In this document: in pieces, positions 1 through 5,017 of the stretch
How the letters are laid out: each line of letters opens with the position of its first letter
Numbering within the stretch: position 1 is the stretch's first letter
Origin: Pseudomonadota bacterium
GTDB taxonomy: Bacteria > Pseudomonadota > Gammaproteobacteria > Burkholderiales > Burkholderiaceae_D
Assembly (NCBI GenBank): GCA_018241865.1
Contig: JAFECY010000320.1
Location: 1 to 5,017, forward strand
Reading direction: 5' to 3'
Length of the DNA: 5,017 nucleotides
Position numbers and translations under genes: made by a program
Notes under the pieces: model-generated
The model's database searches: none
Told to the model about the DNA's origin: nothing
The model's input: the letters and a program-made list of their open reading frames with translations, nothing else

Positions 1-6
1 AATCAC

Positions 7-84
7 ATGCACATCTTGCGTCGTCGCTTTTTATCCATCGTGGGCGTACTGCTGATCGCCGGTTGCGCCTCCATCGCTCAAGCA
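7..84 (+). other. N-terminal export signal of PpiA, type I or lipoprotein
   Basis: Residues 1-26 have a basic start (RRR at 5-7), a hydrophobic core (about 8-18) and two competing processing sites. One is a lipobox, I-A-G-Cys20, which would yield an outer-membrane lipoprotein (residue +2 is Ala, not Asp). The other is a type I signal peptidase site, A-Q-A before Glu27. The cyclophilin domain begins at about residue 31, so either cut leaves it intact. Export is well supported, but the type of processing cannot be decided from sequence alone. Confidence 0.75.
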
Positions 85-582
85 GAGCCGCCGCGTGTAT
101 CGATCAAAACCAGTATGGGTGACATCGTGGTCGAACTGAACCAAGAAAAAGCGCCTAAGACGGTGGCCAATTTTCTGCAATACGTCAATGCGGGGTTTTA
201 TTCCGGCACCATTTTCCATCGCGTCATCAATGGCTTCATGATCCAAGGCGGCGGCTTTGACAAAAACATGAATCAGAAATCGGCCACGACACGCGTCGAA
301 AACGAAGCGAAGAACGGTTTGAAAAACGATGCTTACACCATCGCCATGGCACGCACGTCCGACCCGCATTCAGCTTCTTCCCAGTTCTTCATCAACGTCA
401 AGGACAATGACGCTCTGAATTACCCGGGCAGCGACGGTTGGGGCTATGCCGTATTCGGCAAAGTCATCAAGGGTATGGACGTCGTGGACAAAATCAAATC
501 CGTGCCGACTGCCAACGCCGGCATGCACGGCAACGTGCCGGTTACGCCGATCGTCATCGAATCGATCACGCTCATCAAATAA
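7..582 (+). CDS. ppiA: Exported cyclophilin-type peptidyl-prolyl cis-trans isomerase (PpiA-like)
   Basis: Cyclophilin that catalyses cis-trans isomerisation of Xaa-Pro bonds and helps proteins fold after export. The 191-residue protein has an N-terminal export signal (about residues 1-26) and then one complete cyclophilin domain (about 31-190). Visible active-site residues are R72, F77, M78 and Q80 in the [15 protein letters not shown] block, and F128 in QFFIN. The position of human CypA Trp121 is Ala136 here, where E. coli PpiA and the neighbouring PpiB carry Phe. Lack of that Trp is known to go with poor cyclosporin binding. The ATG is chosen because it gives a good basic plus hydrophobic signal sequence. 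Only six bases lie upstream, so no ribosome binding site can be judged and a slightly longer N-terminus cannot be excluded. ppiB follows after 36 bases; the two domains align without gaps and match at about 105 of 160 positions (hand count). The family assignment is very secure; the periplasmic location is inferred from the signal. Confidence 0.95.
   Translation: MHILRRRFLSIVGVLLIAGCASIAQAEPPRVSIKTSMGDIVVELNQEKAPKTVANFLQYVNAGFYSGTIFHRVINGFMIQGGGFDKNMNQKSATTRVENEAKNGLKNDAYTIAMARTSDPHSASSQFFINVKDNDALNYPGSDGWGYAVFGKVIKGMDVVDKIKSVPTANAGMHGNVPVTPIVIESITLIK
295..323 (+). repeat. 29-bp direct repeat, copy 1 (in ppiA)
   Basis: This stretch is identical to 823-851 in ppiB over 29 bases and encodes the conserved [10 protein letters not shown] segment in the same frame. 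After one mismatch a further five bases match. It is the longest perfect match I found between the two tandem genes. It reflects their paralogy and is not a mobile repeat. Confidence 0.9.
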
Positions 583-608
583 CCCTCTGCTTCAATTTCA
601 TCATCGAC

Positions 609-613
609 AAGGA
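609..613 (+). promoter_or_regulatory. Ribosome binding site of ppiB
   Basis: AAGGA lies five bases before the ATG at 619. It is the clearest Shine-Dalgarno match on the + strand in this window and fixes the ppiB start. Confidence 0.75.
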
Positions 614-618
614 ATAAC

Positions 619-1107
619 ATGGCTGTCATCCTCACCACTAATCACGGCGCGATCACACTGGAACTCGACGCGACCAAGGCACCGAAGACCGTGGAGAATT
701 TTCTCTCCTATGTCCGCGCCGGTCACTATGACGGCACCATTTTTCATCGCGTCATCGACGGTTTCATGATTCAAGGTGGCGGCTTCGAGCCCGGCATGAA
801 ACAAAAACCGACCAACGACCCGGTCGAAAACGAAGCGAAGAACGGTTTGAAGAACGAACCCTATTCGGTCGCCATGGCGCGCACCTCGGACCCGCACTCG
901 GCTTCCGCACAATTTTTCATTAACGTGAAGAACAACAGCTTCCTTGACTATCCAGGCCAGGACGGTTGGGGCTACTGCGTATTCGGCAAGGTGTCCGGCG
1001 GCACCGACGTGATCGACAAGATCAAGGCCGTTAAAACCACCCGCGCCGGCATGCACGCCGACGTGCCGGTCGAGAACGTCGTCATCGAAAAAGCCGAAGT
1101 CGTCTGA
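619..1107 (+). CDS. ppiB: Cytosolic cyclophilin-type peptidyl-prolyl cis-trans isomerase (PpiB)
   Basis: Cytosolic prolyl isomerase of 162 residues, about the length of E. coli PpiB, consisting of a single cyclophilin domain with no signal sequence. The active-site residues are R44, F49, M50 and Q52 in [15 protein letters not shown], with F100 in QFFIN and F108 at the position of human Trp121. The C-terminal [10 protein letters not shown] and AGMH..VP segments are typical of PpiB. An AAGGA ribosome binding site five bases ahead of the ATG supports this start. It lies 36 bases after ppiA and 22 bases before lpxH, all on the same strand, so one transcript is likely. E. coli also has ppiB next to lpxH, which supports both names. 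Close similarity to ppiA, including a 29-bp perfect DNA match, points to tandem duplication, perhaps with later gene conversion. No anomalies were seen in the reading frame. Confidence 0.96.
   Translation: MAVILTTNHGAITLELDATKAPKTVENFLSYVRAGHYDGTIFHRVIDGFMIQGGGFEPGMKQKPTNDPVENEAKNGLKNEPYSVAMARTSDPHSASAQFFINVKNNSFLDYPGQDGWGYCVFGKVSGGTDVIDKIKAVKTTRAGMHADVPVENVVIEKAEVV
823..851 (+). repeat. 29-bp direct repeat, copy 2 (in ppiB)
   Basis: Perfect copy of 295-323 in ppiA, in the same reading frame, encoding [10 protein letters not shown]. It is a product of the ppiA/ppiB paralogy and a possible tract for recombination between the two genes. Confidence 0.9.
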
Positions 1108-1129
1108 CGCGACGACGCGCTTCACCATC

Positions 1130-1939
1130 ATGCAAGATGCGGACATGAAGCAGCCTGCGCAGACGGAAAAAGCGCAACCAGAACCGGTTGCGCTTTTTAT
1201 TTCCGATCTGCATCTGCATGAATCCCTGCCCCATACCACTCAAGCTTTTTTCGACTTCCTCGCCACGCGGGCAATCAAGGCGCAACGTCTCTATCTACTG
1301 GGCGACCTGTTTGAATTCTGGGCCGGCGACGACGACATATCGACGCCTTATCCGCAACAAGTCATTGATGCGCTCAAGCGAGTCAGCGACGCCGGCGTAG
1401 CGTTGTATTGGATGGCGGGCAACCGCGATTTTTTGGTCAACCGCCGCTTCGCCAAAGCTACCGGAGCCAAACTGTTGTCCGATCCGCACAACGTCACTCT
1501 CGTCGGAAAAAAATTGGTGTTGGCTCACGGCGATGAACAATGCACCAGCGACACTGCCTATATGACATGGCGCGCACAAGTGCGGCAACCGGATTGGCAA
1601 CGCACTTTCCTCGCCCTGCCACTCGGACAACGCAAATCCATCATCGAAGGCATGCGTGACCGCAGCCGCGCCGCCAACAGCCAAAAATCTTACGAGATCA
1701 TGGACGTCAACGCCGATGCCATTGCCGCACTGTTCCGAAAAAGCGGCGCAAGCGTGATGATCCACGGCCACACTCACCGGCCTGCCCGCCATGAATACGA
1801 GGAAAGCGGCAAGCAGTTGCTGCGCTATGTTTTGCCGGATTGGAATTGCGATGTCGAACCGCCGCGCGGCGGCTGGATCGCGCTGGAAACGGACGGCAAG
1901 ATCAAACGTTGCGGACTGGATGGCGGCGAGCTGGACTGA
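1130..1939 (+). CDS. lpxH: UDP-2,3-diacylglucosamine diphosphatase (LpxH)
   Basis: Calcineurin-like, Mn-dependent phosphoesterase that hydrolyses UDP-2,3-diacylglucosamine to lipid X and UMP in lipid A synthesis, acting at the cytoplasmic face of the inner membrane. All metal ligands known from E. coli LpxH are present: D26 and H28 (SDLHL), D59 (LGDLFEFW), N98 (GNRDF), H133 (AHGD), and H214 and H216 (HGHTHRP). Their spacing matches E. coli with an offset of 18-19 residues. About residues 135-185 form the substrate-capping insert. The protein is 269 residues against 240 in E. coli, partly because about 18 poorly conserved, Pro/Gln/Glu-rich residues precede the first strand. Two ATG starts are possible, 1130 and 1145, and neither has a good Shine-Dalgarno sequence. 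No ATG, GTG or TTG lies in frame between 1145 and the catalytic core, so one of the two must be used. A terminator-like hairpin at 1167-1202 lies inside the coding sequence. It follows ppiB closely and converges with cysE. Confidence 0.95.
   Translation: MQDADMKQPAQTEKAQPEPVALFISDLHLHESLPHTTQAFFDFLATRAIKAQRLYLLGDLFEFWAGDDDISTPYPQQVIDALKRVSDAGVALYWMAGNRDFLVNRRFAKATGAKLLSDPHNVTLVGKKLVLAHGDEQCTSDTAYMTWRAQVRQPDWQRTFLALPLGQRKSIIEGMRDRSRAANSQKSYEIMDVNADAIAALFRKSGASVMIHGHTHRPARHEYEESGKQLLRYVLPDWNCDVEPPRGGWIALETDGKIKRCGLDGGELD
1167..1202 (+). terminator. Terminator-like hairpin inside the 5' end of lpxH
   Basis: A perfect 13-bp stem (1167-1179 with 1186-1198) encloses a 6-base loop, AGAACC. The 5' arm is AAAAAGCGCAACC and the 3' arm ends in TTTTT, followed by ATTT. 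GC-rich core, A-run, small loop and T-run are what an intrinsic terminator should have. It lies about 60 bases after the ppiB stop, yet it is wholly within the lpxH reading frame: the 5' arm encodes the variable N-terminal extension and the 3' arm encodes Val20-Phe23 of the first conserved strand. It could end ppiA-ppiB transcripts, or attenuate lpxH when ribosomes do not cover it. The structure is plain in the sequence; its activity is inferred. Confidence 0.6.
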
Positions 1940-1979
1940 ATCGTCGAATCGGTGACGACTTATTCGACCAAACGATTCA
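1937..1979. other. Nested inverted repeat at the lpxH/cysE convergent junction
   Basis: TGAATCG (1937-1943) pairs with CGATTCA (1973-1979), and TCGAAT (1944-1949) pairs with ATTCGA (1962-1967). This gives 13 pairs with a 5-base bulge at 1968-1972 and a 12-base loop. It begins in the lpxH stop codon and covers the last codons of cysE. No T-run follows on either strand, so it is not a classical intrinsic terminator. It could still mark or stabilise the 3' ends of the two converging transcripts. Confidence 0.35.
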
Positions 1980-2709
1980 ACTGCGCCGGATCAAAATTTT
2001 CCAGTTCCGGCATCAACTCACACGCAATGCCGGCCTTTTTCAAAGTTTCCAAAATCTTGATGATTTGGTGTTCCTGATTGGCGGCATTGTCGATTAGTCC
2101 GTGCAAAGCCTTGGACAGGGGATCGTCGCCATCTGGCGTTACACCGTAAGCGGCAAACATGCGGGCGGCGGCCTCGTCGCGAATGCTGTAGCTGTCTTTC
2201 GCAATGATGCGCGCCGGATTGCCGACTGCCGTTGCGCCGGCCGGCACTTCCTTGACCACCACCGCGTTCGACCCAACCTTGGCGCCTTCACCAACGATGA
2301 AGCCGCCCAGCACTTTCGCTCCCGCGCCGATGATGACGCCAGATTGCAAAGTCGGATGACGTTTTGCACCCTTACTCAAAGAGGTGCCGCCCAAGGTCAC
2401 GCCTTGGTAGATGGTGCAATCGTCACCGATTTCGGCGGTTTCGCCGATCACTACGCCGAAGCCGTGATCGATAAACACCCGGCGACCGATGGTGGCACCC
2501 GGATGAATTTCGATACCGGTCAAACCACGCGCAATGTGCGAAATGAAACGCCCTAGCCACCTCAAACCATGCCGCCAGCACCAGCCAGCCCAGCGATGCA
2601 TGATGATCGCGTGCAAGCCCGGATAACAGGTCAGCACCTCCCATGCCGTGCGGGCGGCAGGGTCACGGGCGATGATGCTGGCGATGTCTTCACGCAGGCG
2701 GGTGAACAT
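1960..2709 (-). CDS. cysE: Serine O-acetyltransferase (CysE, short type)
   Basis: Transfers an acetyl group from acetyl-CoA to L-serine, giving O-acetylserine, the first committed step of cysteine synthesis in the cytosol. Of 249 residues, about 1-60 are helical, about 64-170 form the left-handed beta-helix of hexapeptide repeats, and the rest is a C-terminal extension. Catalytic His82 lies in [20 protein letters not shown] and KRHPT (acetyl-CoA side) and AVGNPARII follow. The partner of E. coli Asp143 is Glu67 in GIEIHP, as in the B. subtilis enzyme. The N-terminal part before the catalytic His is about 76 residues shorter than in E. coli. The protein ends in Leu-Val-Glu and lacks the terminal Ile that E. 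coli CysE inserts into CysK. The start is chosen because the [10 protein letters not shown] opening looks complete and no in-frame start lies just upstream, although no Shine-Dalgarno sequence is visible. It lies 79 bases after rlmB on the same strand and converges with lpxH. Confidence 0.95.
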   Translation of the reverse strand: MFTRLREDIASIIARDPAARTAWEVLTCYPGLHAIIMHRWAGWCWRHGLRWLGRFISHIARGLTGIEIHPGATIGRRVFIDHGFGVVIGETAEIGDDCTIYQGVTLGGTSLSKGAKRHPTLQSGVIIGAGAKVLGGFIVGEGAKVGSNAVVVKEVPAGATAVGNPARIIAKDSYSIRDEAAARMFAAYGVTPDGDDPLSKALHGLIDNAANQEHQIIKILETLKKAGIACELMPELENFDPAQLNRLVE

Positions 2710-2736
2710 GATGAACGATGTGATGAAAAAAACGTA

Positions 2737-2766
2737 ATCTTAGCCGGTTCGCGCGTTATTTGCCGA
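2737..2766 (-). promoter_or_regulatory. Weak candidate promoter for cysE
   Basis: On the - strand, TCGGCA (2761-2766) and TAAGAT (2737-2742) are 18 bases apart, each matching the sigma-70 consensus at four of six bases. Transcription would begin near 2730, in a T7 run (2726-2732), about 20 bases before the cysE ATG. The rest of the 79-base gap (2710-2788) shows no good hairpin. The T7 run has no GC-rich stem directly before it, so I do not call an rlmB terminator. A match this weak could be chance. Confidence 0.2.
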
Positions 2767-2788
2767 CGCAATCCGGCGCAATTCGGAC

Positions 2789-3529
2789 TCAGGCGCTGGC
2801 AATTCGCTGCCGGCGTGCCTCGAACAGACAGACGCCGGACGCCACCGACACGTTGAGACTTTCAACCGCGCCGAACATGGGAATGCTGATTAGCGCATCG
2901 CAATTCTCGCGCGTCAGGCGGCGCATGCCCTCGCCTTCCGAACCCATCACGATGGCGGCGGAACCTTTGAAATCGGTTTGATACAGCGTCTTGTCGGCAT
3001 CGTCGGCGGTGCCGAATAGCCAGATGTCGCGCTCTTTCAAGTCGCGCATGGTGCGTGCCAAATTGGTGACGGTAATGTAAGGGACGGTCTCGGCCGCGCC
3101 GCTGGCGACCTTGGCGGCGGTGGCATTCAAGCCGACTGCGCGATCCTTGGGCGCGATCACCGCATGCGCGCCAGCACCATCGGCCACGCGCAGACAAGCG
3201 CCGAGATTGTGCGGATCGGTGATGCCATCCAGCAGCAACAGCAAGGGCGGGCCTTCGATCGCATCCAGCAATTCGTCGAGATTGCGCGCCAGCGACAACT
3301 CGCCAGCCTTGGCCACCACACCTTGGTGTCGATGCGTGCCCACCATATTGTGCAAGCGCTGCTCGTCGGCATGGATGATGCGCACATTGGCCGCTTTGGC
3401 GGCCGCCAACAAGTCTTGCATGCGACGGTCGTGGCGCGCGGCGTCGATGTAGATTTCCTCGACCGACGATGCTTCGTGGCGCAAACGCGCCGTCACGGCA
3501 TGGAAGCCGAAGATCATTTTGCTTTTCAT
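2789..3529 (-). CDS. rlmB: 23S rRNA (guanosine-2251-2'-O)-methyltransferase (RlmB)
   Basis: SPOUT (TrmH-type) methyltransferase that methylates the 2'-O of G2251 in the peptidyl-transferase P loop of 23S rRNA, using S-adenosylmethionine. It has 246 residues against 243 in E. coli. About residues 5-76 form the small RNA-binding domain (MIFGFHAV to HQGVVAKAG), and about 96-242 form the knotted catalytic domain. All three SPOUT motifs are present: [15 protein letters not shown] with N108 and R114, [16 protein letters not shown] with E198, and [20 protein letters not shown] 3529 is preferred over the internal Met5 because AAGGCGG lies six bases before it. The gene starts three bases after the rnr stop codon, so co-transcription and perhaps translational coupling are likely. 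The rnr-rlmB order is also found in E. coli and helps separate RlmB from other TrmH-family members. No missing residues were seen. Confidence 0.96.
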   Translation of the reverse strand: MKSKMIFGFHAVTARLRHEASSVEEIYIDAARHDRRMQDLLAAAKAANVRIIHADEQRLHNMVGTHRHQGVVAKAGELSLARNLDELLDAIEGPPLLLLLDGITDPHNLGACLRVADGAGAHAVIAPKDRAVGLNATAAKVASGAAETVPYITVTNLARTMRDLKERDIWLFGTADDADKTLYQTDFKGSAAIVMGSEGEGMRRLTRENCDALISIPMFGAVESLNVSVASGVCLFEARRQRIASA

Positions 3530-3532
3530 CGC

Positions 3533-5017
3533 TTACCGCCTTTTGCGTGCGGGCTTCGCCGCCGTCTTGGTGGCGCGTTTGGCTGCTTTGCCATTGGTGG
3601 ATTTGGCGCGCTTGCCCTTGGTGGCATTGGTTTCCTTAGCGGGCGGCTTGCCGCCATTCGACGTCGGTGTCGGTTTTGCCTTGGCCTTACCGGCCTGCGC
3701 CTTCTGATTCGCTTCCGCTTTTTTGGCTTCGTTCTTCAAAACTGTGCGAATGCCAGGTTCGCTCACCAAACGTAAATCGATCTTGCGCGCATCCAGATCG
3801 ACTCGACTGACCTGTACCGTCACCCGGTCGGTCAACTGGTAACGGATGCCGGTGCGCTCGCCGCGCAACTCGTGGCGCGCGTCGTCAAATTGAAAATAGT
3901 CAGCGCCGAGGTCGGTGACATGCACCAGCCCTTCAATGTACAAGGCATCAAGCTGCACGAAGATGCCAAAGCTAGCCACACCTGAAATGGTGCCGCTGAA
4001 CTCCTCGCCCAACTTGTCACGGATGAAGTAGCACTTCAACCAAGCTTCGACATCGCGTGACGCCTCATCGGCACGACGTTCGTTGGCGGAGCAATGGATA
4101 CCAAGCGCTTCCCAAATCGCCAAGTCGCCCTCGTGTTTTTTCTTGCCAGCCGCCTTGTCCTGCGCCTGCATGCGGCGCGCCGCCGGCGACAGCATGGTAT
4201 TCAAGCTGCCGGTGTCGATGCCCTTGGGCGAGTAACGCTTACCTTGCAAGATGGCTTTGATCGCACGGTGCGTCAGCAGATCGGGATAACGGCGGATCGG
4301 GCTGGTGAAATGTGCGTAGGCTTCATAGGACAGGCCGAAGTGGCCGATGTTGTCCGGGCTATAGACCGCCTGCTGCATCGAACGCAGCAACATAGTCTGC
4401 AACAACACCGCATCCGGCCGCGCTTTGATCTTCGGTAGCAACTCGGCGTAATCGGATGCCGCCGGCGTTTCACCGCCGCCCAGATGCAGACCTACCTGCT
4501 TGAGGAAGGTACGCACCTGGGTCAGTTTTTCCTTCGACGGGCCGGCATGCACGCGGTACACGCCCGGATGCTCGTGCCGTTGCAACAGATCGGCGGCGCA
4601 GACGTTGGCCGCCAACATGCATTCCTCGATCAAACGATGCGCGTCGTTGCGGGTGCGCGGCACAATTTTCTCGATCTTGCCGGCAGCATTGCAAACGATA
4701 TAGGTTTCAGTGGTTTCAAAATCGATCGCGCCACGTGCCTGTCGCGCCTGCAGTAAGGCATGGAACACCTCGTTCAGGTTCAGCAGATGCGGCACCAGCG
4801 CGCCACGCTTGGCGGCCTCGACGCCTTTGGTATTGGCTAAGATCGCCGCCACCTCGGTGTACGTCAGACGCGCCGCCGAATGAATCACAGCAGGATAAAA
4901 CTGGTACGCCTTAATTTCGCCTTTGGCGGTGATGACGGCATCGCACACCAGCGTCAAACGATCCACCGCCGGGTTCAGCGAACACAGGCCGTTCGATAGT
5001 TTTTCTGGCAGCATCGG
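3533..5017 (-). CDS. rnr: Ribonuclease R, C-terminal part (5' end outside window)
   Basis: Processive 3'-to-5' exoribonuclease of the RNase II family that degrades structured RNA and takes part in rRNA quality control. The frame runs off the window edge: the last codon at 5015-5017 gives Pro before MLPEKLSNGL, matching the PMLPE of E. coli RNase R, so the Met at 5012-5014 is internal. Roughly the first 330 residues, with the cold-shock domains and catalytic aspartates, are missing. Counting from that Met, the rest of the RNB domain covers about 1-325 and includes the family signature HFGLSYEAYAHFTSPIRRYP (225-244). An S1 RNA-binding domain covers about 336-418 (FSGTISGVASFGIFVQLD and KIDLRLV). 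A basic tail (427-493) has 17 Lys and 5 Arg in 67 residues. Compared with E. coli, about 23 extra residues, including GKKKHEGD, precede HCSANERRADEASRD. The last codons (KRR) also form the ribosome binding site of rlmB. Confidence 0.96.
   Translation of the reverse strand, partial: PMLPEKLSNGLCSLNPAVDRLTLVCDAVITAKGEIKAYQFYPAVIHSAARLTYTEVAAILANTKGVEAAKRGALVPHLLNLNEVFHALLQARQARGAIDFETTETYIVCNAAGKIEKIVPRTRNDAHRLIEECMLAANVCAADLLQRHEHPGVYRVHAGPSKEKLTQVRTFLKQVGLHLGGGETPAASDYAELLPKIKARPDAVLLQTMLLRSMQQAVYSPDNIGHFGLSYEAYAHFTSPIRRYPDLLTHRAIKAILQGKRYSPKGIDTGSLNTMLSPAARRMQAQDKAAGKKKHEGDLAIWEALGIHCSANERRADEASRDVEAWLKCYFIRDKLGEEFSGTISGVASFGIFVQLDALYIEGLVHVTDLGADYFQFDDARHELRGERTGIRYQLTDRVTVQVSRVDLDARKIDLRLVSEPGIRTVLKNEAKKAEANQKAQAGKAKAKPTPTSNGGKPPAKETNATKGKRAKSTNGKAAKRATKTAAKPARKRR
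3536..3542 (-). promoter_or_regulatory. Ribosome binding site of rlmB, inside the rnr 3' end
   Basis: On the - strand AAGGCGG lies six bases before the rlmB ATG and matches the Shine-Dalgarno consensus at six of seven bases. It overlaps the last codons of rnr (Lys-Arg-Arg), and the rnr TAA lies between it and the ATG. Ribosomes ending on rnr would stop on this site, which favours coupling of the two genes. Confidence 0.6.

Noticed and set aside
1099..1116. Inverted repeat GTCGTC / GACGAC around the ppiB stop codon
   Set aside because: Only six pairs, no T-run, and simple GC-rich sequence. The hairpin at 1167-1198 is a far better terminator candidate.
601..1239. A 212-codon open frame on the - strand opposite ppiB
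   Set aside because: It is the antisense of a fully conserved cyclophilin gene. A similar antisense frame lies opposite ppiA (31-369) because the two genes are paralogous, so its apparent conservation is secondary.
2101..2556. A 151-codon open frame on the + strand opposite cysE
   Set aside because: It is antisense to the CysE beta-helix, and its product has no family features.
2726..2732. T7 run on the - strand after rlmB, as an rlmB terminator
   Set aside because: No GC-rich stem lies directly before it; only a 4-bp AACG/CGTT pairing around a long loop is possible.
3536..3735. Repetitive-looking DNA encoding the Lys/Ala tail of RNase R
   Set aside because: The pattern follows from low-complexity Lys-, Ala- and Thr-rich coding sequence; basic tails are normal in RNase R, and no regular repeat unit is present.
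3164..3775. A 203-codon open frame on the + strand opposite rlmB and the rnr 3' end
   Set aside because: It lies antisense to two clearly conserved genes, its product is Arg/Phe/Gly-rich with no recognisable motif, and such open frames are common opposite GC-rich genes.

Overview
This 5,017-base window is a compact stretch of bacterial housekeeping genes. The gene content (lipid A synthesis, exported and cytosolic cyclophilins, RNase R next to RlmB) indicates a Gram-negative proteobacterium. The short, Glu-type CysE and the lengthened C-terminal half of RNase R suggest a betaproteobacterium, probably Burkholderiales and possibly Oxalobacteraceae. That placement is judged from protein resemblance only. 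No mobile element, CRISPR array, tRNA, rRNA or origin was found, and no gene-free stretch reaches 100 bases.

The left part (1-1939) reads on the + strand. Two tandem peptidyl-prolyl isomerase genes come first: an exported PpiA-like protein (7-582) and a cytosolic PpiB (619-1107). lpxH (1130-1939) follows, encoding the UDP-2,3-diacylglucosamine pyrophosphatase of lipid A synthesis. The gaps are 36 and 22 bases, as in an operon. A 13-bp perfect hairpin followed by a T-run, which looks like an intrinsic terminator, lies inside the first codons of lpxH (1167-1202). The ppi genes and lpxH may therefore be separated or attenuated at that point.

The right part (1960-5017) reads on the - strand. In transcription order it holds the C-terminal part of rnr (RNase R, 3533 to the window edge), rlmB (23S rRNA Gm2251 methyltransferase, 2789-3529) and cysE (serine O-acetyltransferase, 1960-2709). 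rnr and rlmB are only 3 bases apart, and the ribosome binding site of rlmB lies in the last codons of rnr, so the two are very likely co-transcribed. cysE is separated by 79 bases, which hold a T7 run and a weak candidate promoter. cysE converges on lpxH across 20 bases that include a nested inverted repeat.

Functionally the genes cover protein folding (PpiA, PpiB), outer-membrane lipid synthesis (LpxH), RNA decay and ribosome maturation (RNase R, RlmB) and entry into cysteine synthesis (CysE). I see no evidence of a new biological system. The most unusual signal is the terminator-like hairpin inside the lpxH reading frame.
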